DNA of 64,000 nucleotides from Acidobacterium capsulatum ATCC 51196 (GTDB lineage: Bacteria > Acidobacteriota > Terriglobia > Terriglobales > Acidobacteriaceae). This document shows, piece after piece, positions 1 to 9,157 of this stretch. The notes beneath the pieces are model-generated. The model saw only the letters and a list, made by a program, of their open reading frames with translations. It was not told the DNA's origin and ran no database searches. The stretch spans positions 62,001-126,000 of the forward strand of contig NC_012483.1 in NCBI RefSeq assembly GCF_000022565.1, given 5' to 3'. Position numbers and translations under genes: made by a program. Numbering within the stretch: position 1 is the stretch's first letter; every line of letters begins with the position of its first letter.

Positions 1-102
1 GGCCTTCTGGTTCGGATTCGTCTGCGCCACGACAGCCGGATTCCAGGTCAGCGTCAGCCCCGCAAGAGACAAGCCGAGCACATGTAGGCGTATTGATTTC
101 AT
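1..102 (-). CDS. N-terminus of a secreted protein, truncated by the window edge
   Basis: On the minus strand an ATG at 102 opens a frame that stays open for 34 codons to the left edge. The product begins MKSIRLHVLGLSLAGLTL and continues through an Ala-rich stretch ending VVAQ, which looks like a signal peptide (basic start, hydrophobic core, small residues before a VVA-Q cleavage site). The mature part begins TNPNQKA and is then cut off. No strong Shine-Dalgarno is visible before the ATG. The function cannot be told from so short a piece. The signal-peptide character is what makes the frame credible. Confidence 0.5.
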   Translation of the reverse strand, partial: MKSIRLHVLGLSLAGLTLTWNPAVVAQTNPNQKA

Positions 103-387
103 TGGTGACCATCATAAGTGCTCTAACGTCAGTTGTGACGCAAAACTCGCTGAACGTCCATACCGGAAAATATGAACGCAACGCGGCCAGTCTCATATTT
201 GCACGACAACCGCGCACAGCAAAAAGGCTCTCGCAATCGAGAGCGCGCAAACCCTTCCTGGCGTCGCAGGCCAGATGATTCGGTAGTGCTTGCAATCTGT
301 CTGGAAAACAGGAAATGCAGAATTCGAACCACTCTCCCATGCAGGGCTGGCTCACGTTGATTCTTAATTCTGAGACGAGAGAGATGC

Positions 388-479
388 TGGCGGAGAGGGA
401 GGGATTCGAACCCCCGATACCCGTAAAGGTATGCCTGATTTCGAGTCAGGTGCATTCAACCGGGCTCTGCCACCTCTCC
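388..479 (-). tRNA. tRNA-Ser (anticodon CGA)
   Basis: Reading the minus strand, a class II tRNA folds with a 7-bp acceptor stem (GGAGAGG with CCTCTCC), discriminator G and an encoded CCA. The anticodon stem CCTGA/TCAGG carries loop CTCGAAA, giving anticodon CGA for UCG codons. A long variable arm follows and the T loop is TTCGAAT. The 92-nt length with a long variable arm is typical of tRNA-Ser. Confidence 0.96.
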
Positions 480-1360
480 GCTATCGGACTAATCGTTTTT
501 CACCAGCCTGCTGTTTAGGCTGATTGAGTCACTTCCATGCGGGACGCGCCGGTGTCCGTTCTGGTCTCCCTTTGCTTTTCACCTATCGCCGGGCAAGATC
601 TTCCCGGAAGCTTGGTGGCTGGCAGTGGGATGTGCTCAGCGCATAACGATCTGCAACGTCTTGCCGCCGGGGCAGATCCGCGCAAGCGCGCAGATCAAGT
701 CCGGCCATAACGAGTTTACTGGCAAAGCTATGGGGAATGCAATGCCGCCCTTCCGGGCTTACGTTCTTCTGCCGGCTTCGATGCCTCGGGCTGGAGCGGT
801 GCGCGTTTGTACTGGTCTCTTCTTGGTTTTTCTCTAAGCGGACTGTCCTCGCGGCAGCCGGGTACTCGGGAGTGCGGTCCGAAGAGCGCATCTCTATTGG
901 CAGGGTTCTGTGCACGCGCAGTTCAGTCTCCGTGCGCAGGTCTCCTCCGGTCCTCACAAGCCTGCCCCCAGGGTATGGCGGTTGCAATGCCGGGAGTAGT
1001 TCTCAATCCCGGCCGCTTCCCTGGCCGTGGAGTGCCAGCCGAATCGCCGCATCGGAGGGAAGAAGAGATCGTTCAGAGCTTTGGGGGCAGGGGCCGGACC
1101 TGCCATCAAGGATCCACATATCGGAGCATGAGTGCGGATAGCGTGTAAATCGGGCATTCCTCAGTCGCCCGTATGGCTGCTCTCTCAGCAGCAGCCGATT
1201 ACATGTGGCTCGCCTGAGCCGGGCAAAGACAGAGGGTTCGGATGTATATCAATTACAATCCAGTTGATGATCCGATCCGGCAGCCATATTTTTCTTGAAG
1301 CTGAGCTCAACCGCACTGCATTGTCTGCCTGGACTGCCTGCTGGAGCGGAAATTGGCCTG
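480..1360. other. about 880 bp without a convincing gene
   Basis: Several overlapping frames of 60-134 codons exist on both strands, but none shows recognisable motifs, a consistent ribosome binding site or a hydrophobicity pattern of a real protein. One short frame, 1242-1298 (+), encodes 18 residues beginning MYINYNPVDDP and has a good AGAGGG about 6 nt before its ATG. It could be a leader peptide or a truncated gene start just upstream of the flippase. The region is probably the promoter and leader of the polysaccharide cluster plus decayed sequence. Confidence 0.4.
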
Positions 1361-2713
1361 ATGCTTAAGGATAAAAAAGCTGGACAATCCCTTCGGAACG
1401 GCAAAGAGGGCACAGATGGGGCGGATTCTGAGAACACGCGCCAAGGGGATCGTAGCCGCCTCGCCGATAACGTCATCTCGCTATATGTCCTCCAGGGGCT
1501 GAATTACCTTATTCCGATTGCCGTCTTGCCGTATCTGGTGCGTGTGTTGGGCCTCGATATGTACGGATTGATGGCCTTCGCCCAGTCGTTTGCCCAGTAC
1601 TTTACAATTTTGACTGATTATGGCTTCGGCTTCTCTGCCACCCGCGACATCGCGCGTCAGCGCGACGATAATGAGGCCATTTCGCGCATTTTCTGTTCTG
1701 TCTTGACTATCAAATTAGCACTCCTGTTACTCGGTGCAGTGGTTGCTGGCATAGTCATAGCAGTCGTACCTCGATTTCATCATAATGCGCCCTTCTTTCT
1801 TGCCGCATACCTCGCGGTTGTTGGGAATACGCTCTTTCCGGTCTGGTATTTTCAGGGCATCGAGAGAATGCGTTATATCTCGGTTGTTATTGGGATTTCA
1901 AAGCTGGCAGCCGCCATCGCTCTCTTCGCCTTCGTTCACCGTCCTCAGGACGCTTTACTCGCGATTACCATTCAATCGCTGGGCACATTGGTTGGTGGAG
2001 CTATTGGATTCGTGTTGGCCTTCGGCCGCTTTCATATACAGGTCCGTCTCCCACGCCGGCAGGATTTGCGTACCGCACTGGTAGAGGGCTGGCACCTTTT
2101 CATTTCCACGGCCGCGGTCAGCTTGTATGCCAATACCAATGTATTTTTGGTAGGCCTGATCGCCGGAAACATAGAGGCCGGATATTTCAGCGCGGCAGAT
2201 AAATTAATTCGCGCGATGCAAGGTCTTACAGTTCCGGTTGCGCAGGCCGTGTTCCCTCATGTGAATCAATTGGTCTCACAGTCCAGAGAGCGGGCACTGC
2301 GGTTTACCCGCGAAATGCTGAAATGGATAGGAGCAATTACTCTTTTGCCCTCTGCCCTTATGCTTATTTTTGCGAGGCAGATTGCTACACTTGCTTTCGG
2401 GCATGCTGCCATCGGGAGTACGCCTGTCCTGCGTTGGATTGCCTTCCTCCCCTTCGTGATAGCGCTCAGCAATATATTCGGAGTCCAAACCATGATTCCA
2501 TTCGGTCTTGACGTGCAATTTAGTCGGATTCTGATTTTGGCAGGCGTTTTTAATATTATCCTTGCCGTTCCACTGATTCACATCTTTGGAGCCGCAGGGG
2601 CCGGCATGTCCGTCCTGGCAACGGAGGTTTCCGTTACTTTCGCCATGTTTGTACTCCTTGAACGGCAGGGAATTCACGTTTTTAATAGTCGCGAGGTCGA
2701 TGCTCAAAGCTGA
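1361..2713 (+). CDS. Wzx-type polysaccharide flippase (MOP superfamily)
   Basis: A 450-residue polytopic membrane protein predicted to flip lipid-linked oligosaccharide units across the inner membrane. After a charged, soluble N-terminal stretch of about 30 residues come 12 or more hydrophobic segments. The region around YVLQGLNYLIPIAVLPYLVR and the downstream GLDMYG motif are typical of the Polysacc_synt family. The ATG at 1361, preceded by GGAGCGG, is preferred over an in-frame TTG at 1295. It is the first gene of a run of polysaccharide genes on the same strand. The repeat-unit substrate cannot be read from sequence. A teichoic-acid or O-antigen exporter of the same superfamily is the only close alternative. 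Confidence 0.85.
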   Translation: MLKDKKAGQSLRNGKEGTDGADSENTRQGDRSRLADNVISLYVLQGLNYLIPIAVLPYLVRVLGLDMYGLMAFAQSFAQYFTILTDYGFGFSATRDIARQRDDNEAISRIFCSVLTIKLALLLLGAVVAGIVIAVVPRFHHNAPFFLAAYLAVVGNTLFPVWYFQGIERMRYISVVIGISKLAAAIALFAFVHRPQDALLAITIQSLGTLVGGAIGFVLAFGRFHIQVRLPRRQDLRTALVEGWHLFISTAAVSLYANTNVFLVGLIAGNIEAGYFSAADKLIRAMQGLTVPVAQAVFPHVNQLVSQSRERALRFTREMLKWIGAITLLPSALMLIFARQIATLAFGHAAIGSTPVLRWIAFLPFVIALSNIFGVQTMIPFGLDVQFSRILILAGVFNIILAVPLIHIFGAAGAGMSVLATEVSVTFAMFVLLERQGIHVFNSREVDAQS

Positions 2714-3010
2714 TGTGGTCGGGGTCGGCTTGCGATAGTGTTCTCGCCGAACGCATTGCTGCCGCAGTCAGGATCGCTTTTTCGTTAGGGTAAATGCGGT
2801 CATCTCGAGAGGATTGTGATAGATATTCCCAGGCCCTCAGAGATATAGAGTATTGGGGAGGCAGGATGGGCGCATCATTTACCTGGCGTATAGCTCAAGA
2901 TCGTTACTGTAATATATATGTGGCAGGTTGCGCAGCCACGAACGAAAACCGCTTCGCTCTTGGTGCCGGTGCCCAATTCCAAAGACTACACTGATTCAGG
3001 TGGAAGCCCA

Positions 3011-4201
3011 GTGGCCAAAATTAACTTCCTAGTTCCTCCTCTCTCCAAGCACTCGTTTACAGGTGGTATCTGGTGCATATTTGAATATGCTCGCGGCTTG
3101 ACAGCTAGAGGGCATGATGTATCAGTTGTTCCAATCTTGCCGTCGCCTCAACCCTGTTGGTTTCCAGGTAAGAACTTTCCTGTTCTGACTCGATCTGGTC
3201 GCAACCGGGGAGCGACACTGGGTAGGGCTTTACTGGAGTTCGGAAAAGTCGGTATGCGTCAGCGAGTTGTCCCAGTGGAAGAATTGCGCAGGTTGGCCGA
3301 AAGCCTTTTGATGATGTATCCGAAGGTTTTTACTGAATTTGTACGCTCTGGTTTGGCCGAGTCCTACATTCGTACCGTTGTACCAGCCGCGGATATCAAT
3401 ATCGCAACTTCATTTGAGACGGCACGCCCAGCCGCGCTACTCGGCGGTAAGAAGTTTTACTTTGCGCAGCATTATGAGCCCTATTTTGCAACAGAAAAGC
3501 AAGATTCGGAGGGAGCTAAAACTCTTGCCTTGCAAAGCTATCATTTAGGTTTCAGATTGGTGGCGAATTCCTCGTGGCTGCTAAATCAGCTCAGGTCAGA
3601 GCTTGGTGATTATGATGTAGACCTATGCCCAAACGCGATTGATCATAAAGTCTTCTGGGGTGAACCCAAGCAACGGATTAGACCTGACAAGGTTGTCCTA
3701 ATCAGCTACGGTGGGAGAAATGCGGAATGGAAAGGCTTTCTTGATATGGCTAAGGCTGTGGCGCGTGCCAGGTCAATGGCCCCTGATATCAACATTGAAT
3801 GGAGGGTCTATGGAAAGGCACTGCTTCCCCCGGGAAATAATATCGCCTCCTACCACGCATTAGGATTTCTTTCTCCTCCCGAGTTGAGTTCAGCTTATAG
3901 GGAGGCCGATATCCTGCTGAGTGCCTCCTGGTACGAAAGCTTTCCGTTGTTTCCACTCGAGGCGATGGCATGTGGTCTTGCTGTAGTTACAACTCAATCT
4001 GGAACTGAGGAATATGCTATCCCCGCGCAAACCGCGGAAGTTGTTGAAGCAAGATCTACCGGTTCAATTTCCGACGCAATCCTCAAGCTTGTCAATAATC
4101 CTGAGCACTGCTACCGGATAGCAGTCGCAGGAAATCGCATCAGCAGAGAGTTCACTTGGGAGCGTTCCGTTCGGAGGCTCGAAGATATTTTATTAGCATA
4201 A
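3011..4201 (+). CDS. glycosyltransferase, GT-B fold (GT1/GT4-like)
   Basis: A protein of about 396 residues likely to transfer a sugar from a nucleotide-sugar donor during repeat-unit assembly at the cytoplasmic face of the membrane. The N-terminal half carries the GGIWCIFEYARGL region typical of the acceptor domain of GT4-like enzymes. The C-terminal half has a Rossmann-type donor domain with SYGGRNAEWKGF, a later GFLSPPELSSAYREADILLS segment and the E-x7-E element in ESFPLFPLEA. A GTG at 3011 is chosen because conserved sequence starts there (VAKINFLVPP). The frame is open further upstream to a TTG or ATG near 2918, but that extension is unlike the family. It lies about 300 bp after the flippase, and that gap holds no credible gene. 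Confidence 0.85.
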   Translation: MAKINFLVPPLSKHSFTGGIWCIFEYARGLTARGHDVSVVPILPSPQPCWFPGKNFPVLTRSGRNRGATLGRALLEFGKVGMRQRVVPVEELRRLAESLLMMYPKVFTEFVRSGLAESYIRTVVPAADINIATSFETARPAALLGGKKFYFAQHYEPYFATEKQDSEGAKTLALQSYHLGFRLVANSSWLLNQLRSELGDYDVDLCPNAIDHKVFWGEPKQRIRPDKVVLISYGGRNAEWKGFLDMAKAVARARSMAPDINIEWRVYGKALLPPGNNIASYHALGFLSPPELSSAYREADILLSASWYESFPLFPLEAMACGLAVVTTQSGTEEYAIPAQTAEVVEARSTGSISDAILKLVNNPEHCYRIAVAGNRISREFTWERSVRRLEDILLA

Positions 4202-4449
4202 AGATAAGCGAGGGCGACAGCGTCTCACGCATATCAAAAGTATGAGAAACAAGAGGGAACTCTCCTGTGTTTGCAATCACTTATAAAATAGAGGAAGTGC
4301 GTGAAAGATAACCGCCGTTGATAACGTTGAGCTATCCCGGTCCAGGGTGAGGCCATCTTACGCAGATGGGTAATAGATCATCCCTGTATTTGAAAAAGTA
4401 GTGTGGCGCCCTTTATTATGATTTATACCTGTTGCATTACAGGATAACA

Positions 4450-5490
4450 ATGTCACAAGTCTATATCATAGTTGTGAACTGGAACGGATGGCGGGACACG
4501 ATCGAGTGTCTCGAGTCCGTTTTTCGGCTTGAATTTCGGGATTTTGCAGTGATTGTCTGCGATAACGCATCAGAGGATGGTTCACTGGGCCACATCGCTG
4601 CCTGGGCCAGGGGGGAATTGATGGCGGGGTGCGGTAATCCCGATCTTGCCTGCCACTCGACCCCTCCAGTTCGCAAGCCAATCCCATACCTGGACGTCAG
4701 TCCGGCAGATCAGCTCTCGGTGGTCTCGCGCCAGGAAAGACTGTTCCTCCTTCAGACGGGAAGCAATTCAGGATTCGCGGCCGGAAACAATGCAGGCCTG
4801 CGCGTGGCCCTCTCGGACCCGAACTTCGAGTACGCCTGGCTGTTGAACAATGACACGGTCGTTCACCCGAAGGCGCTGTCCGCGATGGTAAACAGAATGG
4901 AAGCGCGGCCCGATGCCGGCATCTGCGGCTCGAAGCTGTTGTACTACAACAGACCCGAGGAGGTGCAAGCCCTCGGCGGATCATCGTACAATCTCTGGAC
5001 TGCGCGTGTACATCATCTTGGCGCGGGCCCGATGTCCAGCCAATTGCCCCGCGAAGAGAGCGTAGAGGCAAATATGAAGTACGTGGTTGGGGCCTCGATG
5101 CTGGTCAGAAAGTTCTTCCTTGAGCGCGTTGGCTTGATGAATGAATGCTACTTTCTTTATTTCGAGGAAATCGATTGGGCGACTCGCGCCAGGGGCAAGT
5201 GGCGCCTCGTCGTTTCCCTGGATTCGGTAGTATTCCATAAAGAAGGCGGTAGTATAGGTACAGTACGGCAATCGGCATTGCAGCCAATAAAGACCGAATA
5301 TTATGCGACTCGAAATCGCATTCTGTTTACTAGGAAGTTCTATCCATTTGCTCTAGGGACGGTCCTTCTCGCGGCAGCAGCAAGCTGTGTTCAGCGCATT
5401 GTTCGAGGGCATAAGGCAAACGCCCGAGCGGTGTTTTTGGGTATTAGCTCGGGGTTCGCGGGCGAAGAAGGCGCGAAGACGCGACTATGA
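4450..5490 (+). CDS. glycosyltransferase family 2 (rhamnosyltransferase-like)
   Basis: A 346-residue GT-A enzyme of the GT2 family, close in style to WbbL/RfbF rhamnosyltransferases. Visible motifs are VVNWNGW at the start, CDNASEDGS at the first nucleotide-binding loop, LLNNDTVVHP as the metal/diphosphate-binding acidic motif, and FLYFEEIDWATRARG as the catalytic-base region. A hydrophobic segment near residues 300-320 may anchor it to the membrane. The ATG at 4450 has AGGAT just upstream. An in-frame TTG at 4432 is less likely. The 248-bp gap before it is AT-rich and may hold a promoter. Confidence 0.88.
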   Translation: MSQVYIIVVNWNGWRDTIECLESVFRLEFRDFAVIVCDNASEDGSLGHIAAWARGELMAGCGNPDLACHSTPPVRKPIPYLDVSPADQLSVVSRQERLFLLQTGSNSGFAAGNNAGLRVALSDPNFEYAWLLNNDTVVHPKALSAMVNRMEARPDAGICGSKLLYYNRPEEVQALGGSSYNLWTARVHHLGAGPMSSQLPREESVEANMKYVVGASMLVRKFFLERVGLMNECYFLYFEEIDWATRARGKWRLVVSLDSVVFHKEGGSIGTVRQSALQPIKTEYYATRNRILFTRKFYPFALGTVLLAAAASCVQRIVRGHKANARAVFLGISSGFAGEEGAKTRL

Positions 5491-5510
5491 CGCGTCAACG
5501 CGGATAAAAT

Positions 5511-5822
5511 ATGGATTTTATTCTCCTAATTATTCTCGCAGTCCCAACGTTGATTACGCTACTGCGCGCTCGCGAGATTAAGCACAATTCTTTTTGCAGC
5601 GCAGGGTTCCTGTACTATCGGGTTCTTCTGTTAGGGATCGGCTATTTTTCTTTGGCTGCTACAAACTCAAACGCGGCTTATCGAAACTGGGCGAATATGT
5701 TTGCTGGTCTTCTAGGCCATCGAGTCGTAATCTTTGCGGCTTCGATCAGCGTCCTGCAGGATGCCGAGTGCGTGGTCCATCTGGCCGCTGAAACGGGAAA
5801 GGGCCAATCGGTGTATGAATAG
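5511..5822 (+). CDS. possible small membrane protein (uncertain)
   Basis: A 103-codon frame beginning MDFILLIILAVPTLITLL, with two predicted hydrophobic helices and a polar C-terminal third. It sits between the GT2 gene and the Wzy-like gene, in the same direction and 20 nt after the former. The ribosome binding site is weak. It may be a small membrane accessory protein, or the decayed or frameshifted 5' end of a longer membrane protein, since the next gene also begins with membrane segments. No family is recognised. Confidence 0.35.
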   Translation: MDFILLIILAVPTLITLLRAREIKHNSFCSAGFLYYRVLLLGIGYFSLAATNSNAAYRNWANMFAGLLGHRVVIFAASISVLQDAECVVHLAAETGKGQSVYE

Positions 5823-5897
5823 GTTGAGCTTCGATTGCCGGTCGTTAGGAGCTATTAGTTTGATGCCGTTGGAAGCCACTCTACCTGGAAGCAGCAA

Positions 5898-7148
5898 ATG
5901 CTGGCTGTAGCCGTTTATCTTGCTGTCATCTTCTGCGGCTATTTGCTGGTCAGCAGAAAAGATCGTAGTCTCCTTCATTGGATGACACCATCGGTGGCAC
6001 TTAGCGTTCCTGCCCTTTTTCTGTTTCCAACGCTCTATACGATGATGTTCGGTACTGAATCCAGTACTTATGCCAGGCAATATACCTTAGCTGCGGAGAC
6101 CGCACAATTGGTTGTTCCTGCCCTGGTCTACAGGTGGATTAAAACGCCTGCGATAGGCTGTCGTGGCAAACGTCCAGAGGTTCGCATCGGCCACTGGCTG
6201 GTTCTTTTCTTCGCAATAGCGGTATTCCTTCCCGTCCTGATTCAGTTCCATGCCTATCTTCTTGATCCAAGAGAGATTTACCTGAAAACCCGCCGCGGTT
6301 TCGGTATAACCTTCTTTGGGTCTGCCATGTTGCTGAATATAGCAGGCGCTCTCTTCTTCTTTCGAAAAGAAAAGAATAGGATTGCCGATGTCCTCTTCTG
6401 GCTGCTTGTGGTGGCTCTTTCTTTAGAGCACGGCAGTAAAGGCGAGTTGGTTCAATTTGTGTGGTTCTGGATACTGTTCAGGGTATATGTAGATGATCGT
6501 CCATTTAGGCTAGGCGAAGCTGTGCGCTTTATTGCGGTAGGTGGTGCATTAGCATGTACAGCGTTCGTATTTCTCGGGATAGCTGAACCAGGCGATATAA
6601 TACAGGGGTTCGCCAAATATGCTGATTACAATAGGACGGCCGCTCTCGTAATCGATGACCCCGATCATCCCGTGTATTTTGGTCTAATTACCGTAGAAAA
6701 TGAAATCTATTCAAGAATTCCACGTGCTATTTTTCCGAGTAAACCCACGGTATATGGAAGCTATATTCTTACCAGACGATATTTCCCAGCCTCCGCGTGG
6801 CGAGACGTTGGATCGCCTGATTTTGGAGTTGGGATTCAATATGCTGATTTTGGTCCGTTCGCTATTGTATATATCGCTATGTTCGCTGCCTTCGGCGGAT
6901 GGGCAACTTCATGCGTTGTCCGGAGAATACGAACCGACCCCAACCCGGGCAATCTCTTGCTACTCGCCTTTTTCTCCGGCATTCAACTCATTCCGCTAGG
7001 CGCTGGCTATTTGCTGCCGGAGTCGCTTGTATTGGCTTTTGGTGTTCAGGCGGTTTTGCGACTTCCAAAGTTTCGCCTCTTGCCTCGCATTCGACCTTCG
7101 CTAAGCGAAGCATCGGTTGATGCTTCTCGTGACAGACTTCATACCTGA
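5898..7148 (+). CDS. Wzy-like O-antigen/exopolysaccharide polymerase
   Basis: A 416-residue polytopic protein with around ten hydrophobic segments and a large loop in the C-terminal half (approximately residues 215-300) containing many charged and aromatic residues, including RIPRAIFPSKP and YGSYILTRRYFP. The layout and the FPSKP loop motif are common in Wzy-like polymerases that join repeat units in the periplasm. The ATG at 5898 is supported by GGAAG 8 nt upstream. Its position beside Wzx and several glycosyltransferases supports a Wzx/Wzy-type pathway. Primary sequence in this class is poorly conserved, so the call rests on topology and context. Confidence 0.7.
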   Translation: MLAVAVYLAVIFCGYLLVSRKDRSLLHWMTPSVALSVPALFLFPTLYTMMFGTESSTYARQYTLAAETAQLVVPALVYRWIKTPAIGCRGKRPEVRIGHWLVLFFAIAVFLPVLIQFHAYLLDPREIYLKTRRGFGITFFGSAMLLNIAGALFFFRKEKNRIADVLFWLLVVALSLEHGSKGELVQFVWFWILFRVYVDDRPFRLGEAVRFIAVGGALACTAFVFLGIAEPGDIIQGFAKYADYNRTAALVIDDPDHPVYFGLITVENEIYSRIPRAIFPSKPTVYGSYILTRRYFPASAWRDVGSPDFGVGIQYADFGPFAIVYIAMFAAFGGWATSCVVRRIRTDPNPGNLLLLAFFSGIQLIPLGAGYLLPESLVLAFGVQAVLRLPKFRLLPRIRPSLSEASVDASRDRLHT

Positions 7149-7160
7149 GTTATTGTTCCC

Positions 7161-8258
7161 ATGGCAAATAATCAATCAGTCGAAAATTTGGGCAAAAGTG
7201 CCTCTTCATTGGCGCAGCCTTCCTGTTGCACTACAGGTAAAACCATTGTCTATGCGGCGTTCAAGGGGATGGGGGATCTCCTCAATGCGGCACCTGTGAT
7301 ATCAGAGCAATTGCGTTGTGGACATAGTGTAAAACTCCTTCTCTTCCCAGGAATGATGCTGGAGGAGTTCGTAAGCCTCCTCGATTTCGGACCTGAGGTG
7401 GCCAACTTGGAGCTTATTTCGCTTCCGGTCTCGGGAGGGATTCGGTCACTTGGGCGGTTTCTACGGATCGCATCTAAAATTCCGGCAGACCTTGTTTGGA
7501 TTTCCCCGCATGGTCCAAGGGAGGCTTCTAGCTGGAAAATTCCTTTACTTCTGTGGCTTACAAAGATTGCGCTTTGGCGTAACGGCAAGATCGCTGCCGC
7601 AGACAGTGAGCACCTGTCTTGGCTATTCGACATCCGCGTTCCCATTGATCGAGACCTTCCACTATACGAACGAGAGTGGCGGGCCTTCATGATGATGGAG
7701 GCCGACGGAAAATTGGATGTGCCTCTGCCTCGGGTAAAGTTCCTGCCGAAAATAGACAGTGAAAAAACCAAGCCCCGCATGTATGACGTCCTGATTCATC
7801 CAGGTGCCAATGCCTCTAATCGTACCTGGCCGTATGAGCATTACAGCGCACTGGTTCAGAGCCTTCCGCCGGAGCTCACTATCGCGGTACTTGGACTTCC
7901 GCAGGATCTTCAAAGGATGCGGAGTGTCCTTCCTGATAATCGAGGCATCATTTTCCTTTCAGGATCACTTGAGGAGGCTATTATCGCAATCGCGCGTGCC
8001 AGAGTCGTTCTGGCCATGGACAGCGGAACTGCCCACTTTGCCCAGAATCTCGGAATTTCTACAGTGGCGCTGTTTGGGAAGTCAGCCCCGGATACTATCA
8101 TCGGACGCAATAGTAGCGTGCTCCCGATCTATGAGCGCAGGTTTTCTTGTCAGCCTTGCGGGCGCGCGACCTGCAGCCAACCGGAGGTTTATTGTATGAA
8201 TTCGATATCTGCCGAGACAGTGGTGGCCGCCGTTAAAAGCCTATTGTCGAAGAGCTAA
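7161..8258 (+). CDS. glycosyltransferase family 9 (ADP-heptose:LPS heptosyltransferase-like)
   Basis: A 365-residue GT-B protein of the WaaF/WaaC/RfaF family. The N-terminal domain has the KGMGDLLNAAPVI motif seen at the start of heptosyltransferases. The C-terminal domain has IHPGANASNRTWPYEHY and VLAMDSGTAHFAQNLG, the donor-binding signatures, followed by ALFGKSAP. A Cys cluster (CQPCGRATC) near the C-terminus is frequent in this family. It starts 12 nt after the Wzy-like gene, so the two are probably co-transcribed. The donor may be a heptose or another sugar and cannot be assigned from sequence. Confidence 0.9.
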   Translation: MANNQSVENLGKSASSLAQPSCCTTGKTIVYAAFKGMGDLLNAAPVISEQLRCGHSVKLLLFPGMMLEEFVSLLDFGPEVANLELISLPVSGGIRSLGRFLRIASKIPADLVWISPHGPREASSWKIPLLLWLTKIALWRNGKIAAADSEHLSWLFDIRVPIDRDLPLYEREWRAFMMMEADGKLDVPLPRVKFLPKIDSEKTKPRMYDVLIHPGANASNRTWPYEHYSALVQSLPPELTIAVLGLPQDLQRMRSVLPDNRGIIFLSGSLEEAIIAIARARVVLAMDSGTAHFAQNLGISTVALFGKSAPDTIIGRNSSVLPIYERRFSCQPCGRATCSQPEVYCMNSISAETVVAAVKSLLSKS

Positions 8259-8275
8259 GTGTGGAGCGCTATATT

Positions 8276-9157
8276 TCAGTCCGAAGCCGTATCCCCCGGG
8301 GGGCGATTGGCAACAGACTCGAATTGCTGAAGGGTGGCGCGATTGACCTTCTCCCTCTCAGGATCCCAGATCCAACCCCACTTGTTGAAATATTTAGCCA
8401 TGTTGTAAAGATGCACCCATAGAGCGCGAGTACTCTTGTAGGACTCCCGGGCGTGATCGTGAACGACAGTAGCGTGAGGAAAGAAGACGGTCCGATACTC
8501 CGCGTGCATTCTACGTGTTATGTCGATGTCCTCCGGATACATGAAGAAACGCTCGTCGAACAAGCCAATTTGCTGAAGGGCCGAAGTACGGAAAAGCATA
8601 AAACACCCAGAGAGATAGGGTACTTCCATCACTCGGTCGTAGTTGGTAAATCTGAGATCAAATTGCCCCGCTGCCCGGCGTCCGCTCCAACGAAGCGGCA
8701 CGGTCGAAAAGCGTCGTGATAAAAGGTCTAAAGGACTCGGCAACAGTTTGCAAAGGTATTGCAAGGCCCCGTCTGGATAGACCACCTTCGGCATCAGCTG
8801 GCCGACCGTCGGGTTTTCAGCCATAAACTCGACCATCTTTTGCAACTCGAAGGGATCGAAATAGATGTCTGGATTTAGGACGAAGTGAAATTCCGAGCTG
8901 TTTAGAATTCGCCGCATGGCAATGTTGTGGCCAGCCCCGTAGCCGTTATTCCTATTCGCGCGGATGTAAATCACCTGTGGATTATCTAAGTACGGGTGAC
9001 GAGCGGGAACAGGAGAATTGTCTACCAGATATACTGTCAGGCGCAAAGAAGACTTGAGGGCGGAATCCAGCAATCGCCTCAACTGAGATTCGGGAGTGTT
9101 ATACAGGACAACAGAAGCTGTAACCGTACACAAGGAGCTTTTAGCCGACCCAATCAT
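8276..9157 (-). CDS. glycosyltransferase family 2
   Basis: A 293-residue GT-A enzyme convergent with the GT9 gene (17 bp between stops). Motifs in order: VVLYNTPESQL at the start of the GT2 domain, LVDNSP, NNGYGAGHN, the acidic FVLNPDIYFDP, and FFMYPEDIDITRR near the catalytic base. This is the rhamnosyltransferase-like GT2 subgroup. The ATG at 9157 is preferred to a TTG at 9175. A C-terminal amphipathic stretch rich in Trp, Tyr and Lys may contact the membrane. It is the only gene of the polysaccharide cluster on the minus strand. Confidence 0.88.
   Translation of the reverse strand: MIGSAKSSLCTVTASVVLYNTPESQLRRLLDSALKSSLRLTVYLVDNSPVPARHPYLDNPQVIYIRANRNNGYGAGHNIAMRRILNSSEFHFVLNPDIYFDPFELQKMVEFMAENPTVGQLMPKVVYPDGALQYLCKLLPSPLDLLSRRFSTVPLRWSGRRAAGQFDLRFTNYDRVMEVPYLSGCFMLFRTSALQQIGLFDERFFMYPEDIDITRRMHAEYRTVFFPHATVVHDHARESYKSTRALWVHLYNMAKYFNKWGWIWDPEREKVNRATLQQFESVANRPPGDTASD

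Noticed and set aside
583-1148. Overlapping frames of up to 134 codons on both strands near the left end
   Set aside because: No motifs, no ribosome sites, mutually overlapping; not supported as genes.
2794-2994. 66-codon frame between the flippase and the GT1/GT4-like gene
   Set aside because: Unusual composition with no ribosome site, and it overlaps the upstream extension of the next gene.
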